A DNA stretch of 64,000 nucleotides from Flavobacteriales bacterium (GTDB lineage: Bacteria > Bacteroidota > Bacteroidia > Flavobacteriales_F > PHOS-HE28). Shown piece after piece: positions 39,907 to 48,700 of this stretch. Position 1 is the first letter of the stretch; each line of letters opens with the position of its first letter. The stretch lies in assembly GCA_016712535.1 (NCBI GenBank), contig JADJQW010000002.1, positions 1,860,001 through 1,924,000 of the forward strand. Direction: 5' to 3'. The notes beneath the pieces are model-generated. The model had not been told where the DNA came from, searched no databases, and saw nothing but the letters and a program-made list of their open reading frames with translations. A program made the position numbers and the translations under genes.

Positions 39907-41097
39907 TCAGGGGATGCGTTGGCGCAGGTCGTGAAGTTCGTTGCTGAGCGCGAGCAGCTCGGCCTCGCTCAGGCGCGGCGCCGCTTCAATGCGTTCGAGG
40001 TTCCGGAGGCGGCGGCTCATCTCGTCAGTGGGCATGCCGGCTTTGGTGGCGAGGTGCCTGATGGTCTCGTCGTCGTACGCGAACGAGCGCAGGTACGCGC
40101 GTGCGCGAGCATCCTCCTTGAAATGCTGGATGAGCGTGCGTGCGATGCCGGCATGATCGCCCTTGTGCCAGTACAGGCGGCCGATGGTATCGGCGAGCTC
40201 ACGGCTGGCGTTGCGCGGAGGCTCCATCACTGGAATGGCACGCTGCTGGCGCCTCACGTAGACCAAGGTGAAGAGCACGAGCAGCGATTCCGCGAGGTAG
40301 AGCGCCCATTTCAGCGCAGGCTGGCTCAGCACGAAGCGGAAGAAGGAGGTGTTCTCCATGCGGCCGGCCTTCTGGTACTCATCCCACCAGAGCGGACGCG
40401 GCGGCAACAGGCTCAGCGCCGCAGCGGCGAACTGCGCATTCCGGTCCTTCAGCAGATTGTAATTGGTGAAGGCCAGGGGCGCGCTGCAAAGCACGATGCG
40501 GCCATCGCCCCAGCGCATGTGCAGCAGCACGGGACGTGCGGCACCATCAACGGCCACCACGCGCGTGCGGGCGGTGTCGTAACGGGTGAAGAAGGCGCCA
40601 GGAAACCCTCGCGCGAAGCGGAAAACGCCGTTGGCCATGCGTTGCTCGCCCACGAAGCGGATATCGCAGGTGTCTTCCTGCACGTTGAAATCCTGCTGCA
40701 CCGTGATATTGAGCGTATCAGCCAGGTCGTTGCCGAACCAATGCGCGGACAGGAAGGCGTGATCGCCCATGGCCACCAGGGCGAGCAGTTGCTCTGCCGC
40801 ATATCCATCGAGCGAAAGGTGATGGTTGATGAGCACGTGGTTCACCGGTTCCGACAAGGCGAGCTCGTCATAGAGGCGCTCGCCCGCAGTGGTCGTGATC
40901 GGGTCGGTGACGGCGCGCACCTCGGGGAAGAGCTCGGGCAGGCGCTCGTAGAAGTACTTGGCGCCGTAAGGCGTTTTGTGGTGGCGCGAGAACGACCACG
41001 ACCAATCCATCGGCTTCGGCGCGAGTGATTCCAGCACGGCCAGCAGCACGATCAGCAGGCCAAGCCCTATCAGCAGGCGCTTCTCGAATCGGTTCAT
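39907..41097 (-). CDS. DUF4350 domain membrane protein
   Basis: A 396-residue protein with an N-terminal membrane helix (LLIGLGLLIVLLAVLESLA) and a second helix near residue 270 (ALYLAESLLVLFTLVYVRRQ). The periplasmic part has the DUF4350 pattern TPYGAKYFYERLPELFPEV, HVLINHHLSLDGYA, MRWGDGRIVLCSAPLAFTN. The C-terminal cytoplasmic part is helical (ELADTIGRLYWHKGDHAGIA). Function is unknown but the gene is constant in MoxR/DUF58 clusters of Bacteroidota. The start overlaps the DUF4129 gene by 4 bp. Confidence 0.82.
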   Translation of the reverse strand: MNRFEKRLLIGLGLLIVLLAVLESLAPKPMDWSWSFSRHHKTPYGAKYFYERLPELFPEVRAVTDPITTTAGERLYDELALSEPVNHVLINHHLSLDGYAAEQLLALVAMGDHAFLSAHWFGNDLADTLNITVQQDFNVQEDTCDIRFVGEQRMANGVFRFARGFPGAFFTRYDTARTRVVAVDGAARPVLLHMRWGDGRIVLCSAPLAFTNYNLLKDRNAQFAAAALSLLPPRPLWWDEYQKAGRMENTSFFRFVLSQPALKWALYLAESLLVLFTLVYVRRQQRAIPVMEPPRNASRELADTIGRLYWHKGDHAGIARTLIQHFKEDARARAYLRSFAYDDETIRHLATKAGMPTDEMSRRLRNLERIEAAPRLSEAELLALSNELHDLRQRIP

Positions 41098-41792
41098 CGC
41101 GCCGGGGCTTGCTCGAATTCAAGGAAGGGGCGCTGGAACGAGGAGTAGCGCGCGCGGTCCACTTCGGCGTGGCCGTACCAGACCCATTGGAAGATGAGCG
41201 CGGCATTCGTGAAGCGCGCGCGCATCGCAGGGTCCTTCAATTGCCGCATGTAGTCGCGGTCGGTGCGCTCAGGGCTCCAGGAGAGCAGCCCTTGGTCCAC
41301 CAGTTTGCGCAGCACGAGCAGGTAGTGCAATCGGATGGCGCCGCGCCAGTCGCCTGCGGCTTCGGCCTGCGCGATGAGCGATGGGATATCCATGGCGCGG
41401 ATATCCTCTTCGGCCGTGATCACTTGCCCCACGCTGCGCGGTGCGCCATGGAAGATGTTGCGCAGGCCGTTGCGGCTCAGCACCACGATGGCGAGCAGGA
41501 TCGCGAGGAAGCTGATGAGGTAGATGAGGTTGTCCACCACGAAGCCCCCGGCGCGCGAGCCGAGGATGCGCTGCAGCCAATAGAAGAGCCATTGCTTGAA
41601 GCGGTCCCACAGGCTCGGTGCCCGGCGCAGGTCCCTGTCGTAGTCGAGGTCGGCGCGCAACTGGTCGATGCGGTCTGAATTGAACGCGCGCACGGAAGGG
41701 CGCTCATCGGGGGCGAGGCTGTCGGAAGGCGCGCTGGTGAAGGCCGGAGCAGCCGCCAGCAAGAGCGCGAAGAGCAGCAGAAGCCTTCCCAT
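41094..41792 (-). CDS. DUF4129 domain membrane protein
   Basis: A 232-residue protein with a signal-like N-terminus (MGRLLLLFALLLAAAPAFTS), a transmembrane helix (LIYLISFLAILLAIVVLS) and a C-terminal cytoplasmic DUF4129 segment (GDWRGAIRLHYLLVLRKLVD, then FQWVWYGHAEVDRARYSSFQ). DUF4129 occurs at the end of transglutaminase-like membrane proteins and as stand-alone partners in MoxR clusters. The ATG at 41792 is chosen for the signal peptide; an upstream extension of the frame runs antisense-free but without family similarity. Confidence 0.82.
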   Translation of the reverse strand: MGRLLLLFALLLAAAPAFTSAPSDSLAPDERPSVRAFNSDRIDQLRADLDYDRDLRRAPSLWDRFKQWLFYWLQRILGSRAGGFVVDNLIYLISFLAILLAIVVLSRNGLRNIFHGAPRSVGQVITAEEDIRAMDIPSLIAQAEAAGDWRGAIRLHYLLVLRKLVDQGLLSWSPERTDRDYMRQLKDPAMRARFTNAALIFQWVWYGHAEVDRARYSSFQRPFLEFEQAPAR

Positions 41793-41794
41793 TC

Positions 41795-42685
41795 CTACGC
41801 TTGGTCGAAGCCCGCGATCTTCTCCTTGAGCCCGATGCCCTCGGTCTCTTCCACGCGGCTGAAGTACTTCATCACGTAGGCCACCGCCACCAAGGGATAG
41901 GTGAGCATCTGGGCGCACCATTGCACGGCGGTGCTGATGGCATTGAAGACGCTGATCCACGCTGGCAATTCCAGCGGGCCGCCCTCCATGGCCGATTCCA
42001 GTCCCGCATTCACGCCGATCACCAGGCCCGCGATGGTGAAGGGCAGGACGATGACCTGGTCGATGATGCCCTTCACGATGAGCATCACGATCGATAATCC
42101 GAGCGTGGGCCAGAAGTCTCCGCTCACCAAATTGTTGGAGCGCCCCAATGCGCCCGCGCCGCCCGTGCGCTCGATGGCATGCGCCGCCAGCGCCAGCGAG
42201 AGCACGGTTGCCGGATAGATCGCAGGCAGAACGCAAAGAAGGAGCCCGAGCAGCACCAGCAATCCGCTCAGGAAGGAGGCGCCGAAGTAGGGGCCGATCT
42301 GTGCGAAGCCGCGCTTGATGATGTCCCCGGATTGGAGCAGATGGTGCTCGCCGAGGTGGTACGCCCGCAGGTATTCGTGCACCATGGCGACCACGAGCGA
42401 CCACGCGACCAATAGGAGCAGCATGCCGGGCACCAGGCCGATCATGCTGGATCCGAGCAGTGCCAGAGCGCCTTCGGGGTCGCCATCAGCCCGGATCTGG
42501 AACTGCTGCACGCCTGCGAGCGCGTCACCGGAAAGGAAGCCGCCGATCAGCCCGGCCGGCAATCCCACAAGCGCGATGGCCCGGATCAAAGGCCGCCACT
42601 CCTGCCGCAGGAAGGCGAAGGTGTCCGAGAAGATCTGTCCGAAATCACGCGCTTTGCGCAGCTGAACGGGTTCGTCGGTGTGCAT
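41795..42685 (-). CDS. polytopic membrane protein of the MoxR cluster
   Basis: A 296-residue membrane protein. The N-terminal cytoplasmic segment (RKARDFGQIFSDTFAFLRQE) is followed by about six hydrophobic helices, including LVPGMLLLLVAWSLVVAM, LLSGLLVLLGLLLCVLPAIY and LSIVMLIVKGIIDQVIVL. Topology and GQIFSDTFAFLRQEW resemble the glycerophosphodiesterase-membrane-domain/DUF975 type of stand-alone membrane proteins. It overlaps the SpoIIM-like gene by 41 bp on the same strand, so the two are coupled. Function unknown. Confidence 0.75.
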   Translation of the reverse strand: MHTDEPVQLRKARDFGQIFSDTFAFLRQEWRPLIRAIALVGLPAGLIGGFLSGDALAGVQQFQIRADGDPEGALALLGSSMIGLVPGMLLLLVAWSLVVAMVHEYLRAYHLGEHHLLQSGDIIKRGFAQIGPYFGASFLSGLLVLLGLLLCVLPAIYPATVLSLALAAHAIERTGGAGALGRSNNLVSGDFWPTLGLSIVMLIVKGIIDQVIVLPFTIAGLVIGVNAGLESAMEGGPLELPAWISVFNAISTAVQWCAQMLTYPLVAVAYVMKYFSRVEETEGIGLKEKIAGFDQA

Positions 42686-43622
42686 GGTAGGGGAGGATGA
42701 TGAAGTACCAGATCACCCAAGCGAGTGATCCGAGTATGATGGTGCTGGCCACCCAAGGCCTTAGCGTGAGCGCGTGACGGGTGACGAAGCTCTCGAGGAA
42801 TCCGGCCAGGATGAAGACAGGCACCAGCCCCAGCACCACTTTCAGGCCTGTCTTGGCGCCGCGCCTGAAGCTCTCACCTCGCGAGTAGGTGCCCGGGAAG
42901 AGCCATGCATTGCCGATGCACAGCCCAGCGCCGCCCGCGATGACGATGGCCGAGATCTCCAAGGTGCCATGCACCCAGATGGTGAGCACGCTCTCACGCA
43001 GCACCCCTTGCTCGTGGAAGAACCACTGGAATGCGCCGACCATGATGCCATTGCGCACCAGGATGTAGATGGCGCCGATGCTAAGGAAGATGCCCGCCAC
43101 GAAAGCTGTGAGCGCCACCTTGATGTTGTTGATGGTGATGCGCAGGAACATGAAGGTCCCATCCTCATCGGCGTACACATGCATGGGGCGGCCCTGGCGG
43201 ATGTTGTCAAGGGTCATGTCAACATAATAGTCGCCCAGGATCAGGCGTGGGAAGGTCTCATCGTGCGCCGTGCTCACGGCTCCGATCAGCACTGCCACGG
43301 CGAACACCGCGAAGGAGAGCAGCAGATCGCGCCGCGCGGCGTAAACGGCCAAGGGCACCTCTTCCGTCCAGAAGGTGATGAAGCGCCCGCGCGGAACACG
43401 CTTGTTGCGGTAGATATGGTGGTGCAGGCGCAAGGCGAGGCCGTTGAGGTAGCCCACCACGGCGCTGCGCGGATAGAAGGTGCGCGCGTAGCTCAGGTCG
43501 TCGTTCAGCTCGATGTAGAGGGCGCTGGCCTCATCGCCGCTGAGCTGCGCAAGGCCTTCCACGCTCCGCTCTAGGCGCTGCCACTTCGCTTGGTTGCGCT
43601 TGATGAAGGCTGCTTCGCGCAT
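42645..43622 (-). CDS. SpoIIM-like stage II sporulation protein M family membrane protein
   Basis: A 325-residue membrane protein with about six helices. SpoIIM-family features include the N-terminal helical segment FIKRNQAKWQRLERSVEGL, FTFWTEEVPLAVYAAR-like turns (ITFWTEEVPLAVYAARRD), FLRITINNIKVALTAFVAGI and VLTIWVHGTLEISAIVIAGG. The family is not limited to spore formers; in Bacteroidota it heads MoxR/DUF58 clusters. ATG 43622 is used; it follows a TATGTTCG box by 7 nt. It is first gene of the six-gene minus-strand run. Confidence 0.85.
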   Translation of the reverse strand: MREAAFIKRNQAKWQRLERSVEGLAQLSGDEASALYIELNDDLSYARTFYPRSAVVGYLNGLALRLHHHIYRNKRVPRGRFITFWTEEVPLAVYAARRDLLLSFAVFAVAVLIGAVSTAHDETFPRLILGDYYVDMTLDNIRQGRPMHVYADEDGTFMFLRITINNIKVALTAFVAGIFLSIGAIYILVRNGIMVGAFQWFFHEQGVLRESVLTIWVHGTLEISAIVIAGGAGLCIGNAWLFPGTYSRGESFRRGAKTGLKVVLGLVPVFILAGFLESFVTRHALTLRPWVASTIILGSLAWVIWYFIILPYHAHRRTRSAAQSA

Positions 43623-43629
43623 GATTGGG

Positions 43630-43637
43630 CGAACATA
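43630..43637 (-). promoter_or_regulatory. TATGTTCG box before the SpoIIM-MoxR cluster
   Basis: The minus strand reads TATGTTCG then 7 nt to ATG 43622. It would drive the whole six-gene run. Confidence 0.45.
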
Positions 43638-43716
43638 CGGGGGGAAAGGATCGAGGCTATGACCAGCTTGTTGCGCAGGGCGGACGGCATCGCGGTCGGC
43701 GCGTGGACCCGTCACC

Positions 43717-43724
43717 TACATTCG
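43717..43724 (+). promoter_or_regulatory. TACATTCG box before ychF
   Basis: TACATTCG on the plus strand 25 nt before the ychF ATG, giving a short untranslated leader. Confidence 0.42.
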
Positions 43725-43749
43725 CGGCCCTGAAATCCGGGAAGTAGCC

Positions 43750-44847
43750 ATGGCCTTGAAGTGCGGAATCGTCGGGCTGCCCAATGTGGGCAAGAGCACC
43801 TTGTTCAACTGCCTGAGCAACGCGAAGGCGCAGGCGGCCAATTTCCCCTTCTGCACCATCGAGCCCAACGTGGGCACCATCACCGTGCCCGATGCGCGCC
43901 TCAGCAAACTCGCCGAGTTGGTGAAGCCGCAGCGCGTGGTGCCCACCACGGTGGAGATCGTGGACATCGCCGGACTGGTGAAGGGCGCGAGCAAAGGGGA
44001 GGGGCTGGGCAATCAGTTCCTCGGCAATATCCGCGAGTGCGATGCCATCCTGCACGTGCTCCGCTGCTTCGACGACCCCAACGTGGTTCACGTGGATGGC
44101 AGCGTGGATCCCGTGCGCGACAAGGAGGTGATCGACATCGAGCTGCAGCTCAAGGACCTGGAGACCGTTGAGGCGCGGATCAAGAAGGTGGAGAAGCAGG
44201 CATCCATCGGGGAGAAAGAGGCCAAGCGCCGCTTCGACCTCCTGACACGCATCCGGACCGCGCTGCTCAAAGGAGAGAGCGCACGCACGGCCATCACCGC
44301 GAACGACGACCCCGCGCTGCTCAATGAGTTCCAGTTGCTCACCGCCAAGCCCGTGATGTACGTGTGCAACGTGGATGAGAAGAGCGCCGTGAAGGGCAAT
44401 GAGCATGTGGAGCGGGTGAGAGCTGCCGTAGCGGGCGAGAACGCGGAAGTGATCTTCGTGACAGCGGCCATCGAGGCGGAGATCGCCAGCTTGGAGACCC
44501 CCGAAGAGCGAGAGATGTTCCTCAAGGACATCGGCTTGGAAGAGCCGGGCGTGAACAAGCTGATCCACGCCGCCTACCATCTGCTGAAACTCCAGACCTA
44601 CTTCACCGCTGGTGTGCAAGAGGTGCGGGCATGGACCATTCACCAAGGTGATACCGGACCACAGGCTGCAGGCGTGATCCACAGCGATTTCGAGAAGGGA
44701 TACATCCGCGCTGAAGTGATCGGCTACGACGACTTCACCACGCTTGGCAGCGAGGCCGCCTGCCGCTCAGCCGGTAAACTGCGGACGGAAGGCAAAGAGT
44801 ACGTCGTGCGCGATGGCGACGTCATGCACTTCCTCTTCAACGTGTGA
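43750..44847 (+). CDS. ychF: redox-regulated P-loop ATPase YchF (OLA1 family)
   Basis: An Obg-related protein that binds ribosomes and hydrolyses ATP rather than GTP. The 365-residue protein has the G1 loop GLPNVGKSTLFNCLSNA at about residues 8-24, the switch region ANFPFCTIEPNVGT, G3 DIAGLVKGASKGEGLGNQFL and the TGS domain at the C-terminus (TYFTAGVQEVRAWTIHQGDT, VIHSDFEKGYIRAEVI). The G4 position reads NVDE instead of NKxD, as in other YchF proteins. Length is normal. Confidence 0.96.
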   Translation: MALKCGIVGLPNVGKSTLFNCLSNAKAQAANFPFCTIEPNVGTITVPDARLSKLAELVKPQRVVPTTVEIVDIAGLVKGASKGEGLGNQFLGNIRECDAILHVLRCFDDPNVVHVDGSVDPVRDKEVIDIELQLKDLETVEARIKKVEKQASIGEKEAKRRFDLLTRIRTALLKGESARTAITANDDPALLNEFQLLTAKPVMYVCNVDEKSAVKGNEHVERVRAAVAGENAEVIFVTAAIEAEIASLETPEEREMFLKDIGLEEPGVNKLIHAAYHLLKLQTYFTAGVQEVRAWTIHQGDTGPQAAGVIHSDFEKGYIRAEVIGYDDFTTLGSEAACRSAGKLRTEGKEYVVRDGDVMHFLFNV

Positions 44848-44968
44848 ACCTGGAGGATCCCGGGGGGGTGAATGCGCTGGCATCCTGCCGGTTGATAACA
44901 TCCGGGTCGTTGCAAACTGCCGGGCAGGGTCGGGGCCCGCATCCGGACGCGGTTATTTTTACCCCACG

Positions 44969-45019
44969 ATGAAACGGCACGCACCAATCGGTCATGCCAT
45001 TCCATCGGCAGATCATTGA
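44969..45019 (+). other. possible 16-codon leader ORF before plsY
   Basis: ATG 44969 opens MKRHAPIGHAIPSADH, ending at TGA 45019, three bases before the plsY ATG at 45023. The preceding A/T-rich word GGTTATTTTTACCCC contains TATTTTTA (44954-44961), 7 nt before this ATG and close to the recurrent TANNTTYG box. The arrangement would allow translation coupling. Coding status is uncertain. Confidence 0.35.
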
Positions 45020-45022
45020 ACG

Positions 45023-45673
45023 ATGGACTTTCCATGGGTGTACGGAGCGTTCGCCATGTTTCTGGCCTATCTCTGCGGAAGCATCCCTACCAGCGTTTGG
45101 TGGGGGCGCGCCTTCTTCGGCATTGATGTGCGCGAGCACGGCAGCCGCAATGCCGGCGCCACCAACACCTTCCGCGTGCTCGGTCCACGGGCAGCATTAC
45201 CGGTGCTGCTCATCGATGTGCTCAAGGGCTTCGTTCCGGTCCGCGTGCTTCCCAATTTCACGGAATTGCAGCCCGATACGGCACCGTGGATGTGGTTCCG
45301 AGTGGCCCTGGTGATCGCCACGGTGCTCGGCCATCTCTATCCCGTGTTCGCGGGCTTCCGCGGAGGCAAGGGCGTGGCCACCAGTTTGGGCGGGGTGCTT
45401 GCGGTGCATCCTGGTGCGGCTGGGGTGTGCGTGGCGGTCTTCGCGATCGTCTTCCTCGCATCGCGCTACGTGTCGCTGAGCTCCTTGGTCGCCGCATTGG
45501 CCTTCCCGCTGGCGGTCGCCTTGGTTTGGGATGAGGAGAGCCGCATCAAGGTGGGCTTCGCCATCGTGCTTTGCGCCATGGTCTTCTACACGCACCGCGA
45601 GAACATCGGCCGCTTGCTGCGCGGCGAGGAGAACCGCCTGAGCCTCGCTGGGAAGAGCAGCGGAACACAGTGA
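45023..45673 (+). CDS. plsY: acyl-phosphate glycerol-3-phosphate acyltransferase PlsY
   Basis: Inner-membrane enzyme that transfers an acyl group from acyl-phosphate to glycerol-3-phosphate, starting phospholipid synthesis. The 216-residue protein has the three family loops: CGSIPTSVWWGRAFFG with the serine, DVREHGSRNAGATNTFRVLG, and VFAGFRGGKGVATSLGGVLA (the G3P- and acyl-phosphate-binding motifs). About seven hydrophobic segments are present. Length is typical. The ATG at 45023 matches the conserved start before FLAYLCGSIPTS. Confidence 0.95.
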   Translation: MDFPWVYGAFAMFLAYLCGSIPTSVWWGRAFFGIDVREHGSRNAGATNTFRVLGPRAALPVLLIDVLKGFVPVRVLPNFTELQPDTAPWMWFRVALVIATVLGHLYPVFAGFRGGKGVATSLGGVLAVHPGAAGVCVAVFAIVFLASRYVSLSSLVAALAFPLAVALVWDEESRIKVGFAIVLCAMVFYTHRENIGRLLRGEENRLSLAGKSSGTQ

Positions 45674-45717
45674 AACCCAAGCACCTCGGTTGCGGTACAA
45701 GCGGCCACTCTCGGATA

Positions 45718-48700
45718 ATGACCCGTACCTCGGGCATAGTTTGCGCTTTCCTCCTCCCTGTCCTGGCCCTTGGCCAAGGCGGTGACCAGCAAGTGCGTGC
45801 AAAGGCCGACCAGCTCTTTCAAGAGCAGCGGTTCGCTGAAGCCATGCCCTTGTATTCTCAGCTTGTCAGCCTGACGCCGTCCGATCGCACGCTCAACTAC
45901 CGCTTCGGCGCATGCCTGCTGCATGGCAGTGCCGATAAGGAGCAGGCCATCGGCCACCTGAAGTTCGCCACGGATGCACCCACCACTGATCCGCTCGCGT
46001 GGTACTGGCTCGGCCGCGCCTATCACCTGAATTACCGCTTCAAGGAAGCCCAGACAGCCTATCAGCGCTTCCTGGGCACCGCCGATAAGAAGCTGCTCGC
46101 CGCCTACCCGGTGGAGGCGCTCCAGAAGCAATGCCGCAATGGCGAGAAGCTCCTGAGCAACCTCAAGGAGATCACCGTGCGCAGCAAGGTGGAAGTCGCG
46201 GACGCGGACTTCTTCCGGTTCTACGACCTCGCCGATATCGGCGGGCGCCTGGTCGTGCTCCCGGAGGAATTGAAGACCAGCCTCGACAAGAAGCGCAAGC
46301 ACCGCAGCCTGGTGCATTTGCCTGAGCGCAACGGCCCCATCTACTTCAGCAGCTACGGGAAGGATGGCGCCACCGGCCTCGACATCTACCGTTCGGAGCT
46401 GCTGCCCGATGGCACGTACGCTGCGGCGGTGAAGCTCGCGGGCTACATCAACACCGAACAGGACGAGGACTTCCCCTTCATGCACCCAAGCGGGAAGACC
46501 TTCTATTTCAGCGGGAAAGGCCATAACAGCATGGGTGGTTACGATGTGTTCCGGGCCGGATACGACAAGGGCCTCGACGCATTCGGCCGACCGGAGAACC
46601 TCGATTTCGCCGTGAGCACGCCCGATGATGATATCCTGTACATCGTGGATGCCGAGCAGAAGGAAGCCTGCTTCGCCAGTGGCCGCAACAGCAAGCAGGG
46701 CATGCTGCACGTGTACCGCGTGGGCACAGCGCAGGCCCCGGTTAACATCACCGTATTCAAGGGCACCTATGCCAGCAGTCTTGACAAGGAGGACCGCAAG
46801 GCGAGCATCGTGGTGGAGGACATGCTCACGCAGGAGCAAGTGGCTGTCGTGCGAACGGACATCAACGGGAACTATGCCCTCAGCCTGCCGCGTGCCGGCC
46901 GGTACCGCTATCGCGTGGATTGCGGCCCCTCGGGCAAAACGCACACGGGCGTGGTGGATGTGCCCAAGGCCGAAGGCCCTCGCGCCTATCGCCAAGAGCT
47001 CATCCTCGACCGCAACGGGGACCTGGAGCGGCTCACCATCCGCAATTACTTCGACGACCCGCTCGGCGAGGACATGGTTGCGCTGGCCCTTGATGAGATC
47101 AAGCGCCGCGCGCGCCTCGATGTGAGCACGCGAGAGGTCGTTGCCGAGGTCCCCAAGCCAGTCGAGCAGCCAACGGGCGATCTGCTCACGCGCGCTGGCT
47201 TCACCGGCGACATCGACCAGGCCAGGGCGCTTCAGCTAGCCAGTGACGATGCGCGCGAGCGAGAGGCGCAGTCGCTGGAAGAGCAAGCCATGGCCGGAGA
47301 AGCCTTCGCCATCGCGCTGGATGCGACTCAGGAAGCCGAGAAGGCCGCGCTCAAGGCAGACGACCTGGTGAAACGCGCATCGGCCATCACCGATGATGAG
47401 CAACAGCGGAACGCGCTGATGACCGAGGCAGCGATTGAACGGCAACGCGCTCGAGAAGCCGCCATGCGGGCTCGAGCGGCGCAGTCAACGGGTGTTGCTT
47501 TGAGCACGGCCGCGCTCAACTCGCGCCAGCGGGCGGCAGAGGCCGATAAGCTCAGCAGCGACCTGAAAGGCGCCATTACTGCGAAGGATGATGAGAAGGC
47601 ACTGGCCCATCTGCGAACGCTGAAGCTGCGCTTGGATGAGCGCGCGAAACCCGAATTGGCCCAGGAGCCGGCGGAACAAGCGCGGCGCAATGTGCAGGAG
47701 CAAGAGAAGGAAGCCGCTCGCCTGCTGGCGATGGCCAAGGCCAAGCGCGATGAAGAGAGCGAGCTGGCTGATGGCCTTGCGCGGTTGAAGCGTGAGCGCA
47801 TCGAGTCGCGCGCGCGCTCGAAGCAGGAGGAACTCGATCGGCGAATCGCTGAACTGGAGCAGCAGCAGCAAGCCCTCCGCGACGAGACGCAAGCCGCCGT
47901 CCGTAGGGCAGAGATCGCTGAGCGACAGACCGCCGTGGTGCGAGGGCAAGCCTCGCTGACCCGGCACCTGACCCAGACCACCGAGCGCGGAGCCGGATCC
48001 GAACTCACTGCGGCGCAATCGGAGCAGCTCGGCATGCGCATCAGCAGCACCGATCAGCGCGTGGCGGCATTGCCCATTGATGAGCGCTTCGACGCCGCCG
48101 CCATGGCCCAGCGCTCGGAGGCGGAGACCCGCGCGTTCGATTGGGACCTCGCGAGCGCAGCACAGGCCATCGGCGAGCAACGCGACTCCACACGGACCGC
48201 CGAGCGCAATGCCGACAGGAATGAACGCCTGGAGGCTGCGCGCAACGCAGAATTGCCTGCGAGTGCAGCCGGTGATAAGAACGTGCGCAGCACGACTGCG
48301 GCACAAGCACCGCAGACCAGCGGCACCGAGGACCGTGGCTTGCCTGAGGATGCGCAGCGCGTTGCCAATCGAAGCACCACGCAGCCCTCGACCGGCACCA
48401 CGGATCGCACGGTCCAGAGCGCCACCATCGCTCAAGTGACGCGGACCAGCGGCACCGAAGAACGTCTTGCGACCGAAGCCCAAGAAGCCGGGGAAGCCGA
48501 ACTTGAGCAAAGCCAGGGGTTGAATGGCGTTGCTCCGGACGGAGCCTCGGACCAGCGCTTCGTGCTGGAGAATGAGCGCGCTGAATTGCAGCAGCTGGCA
48601 GGCGCCGAGCGCGACCGTGCCAAGCGCGAACAGATCCAGCAGCGGATCACGGCCATCGAAGAGAGCTTGGCACGATTGGATGCCCAAGCAGGCACTCCTG

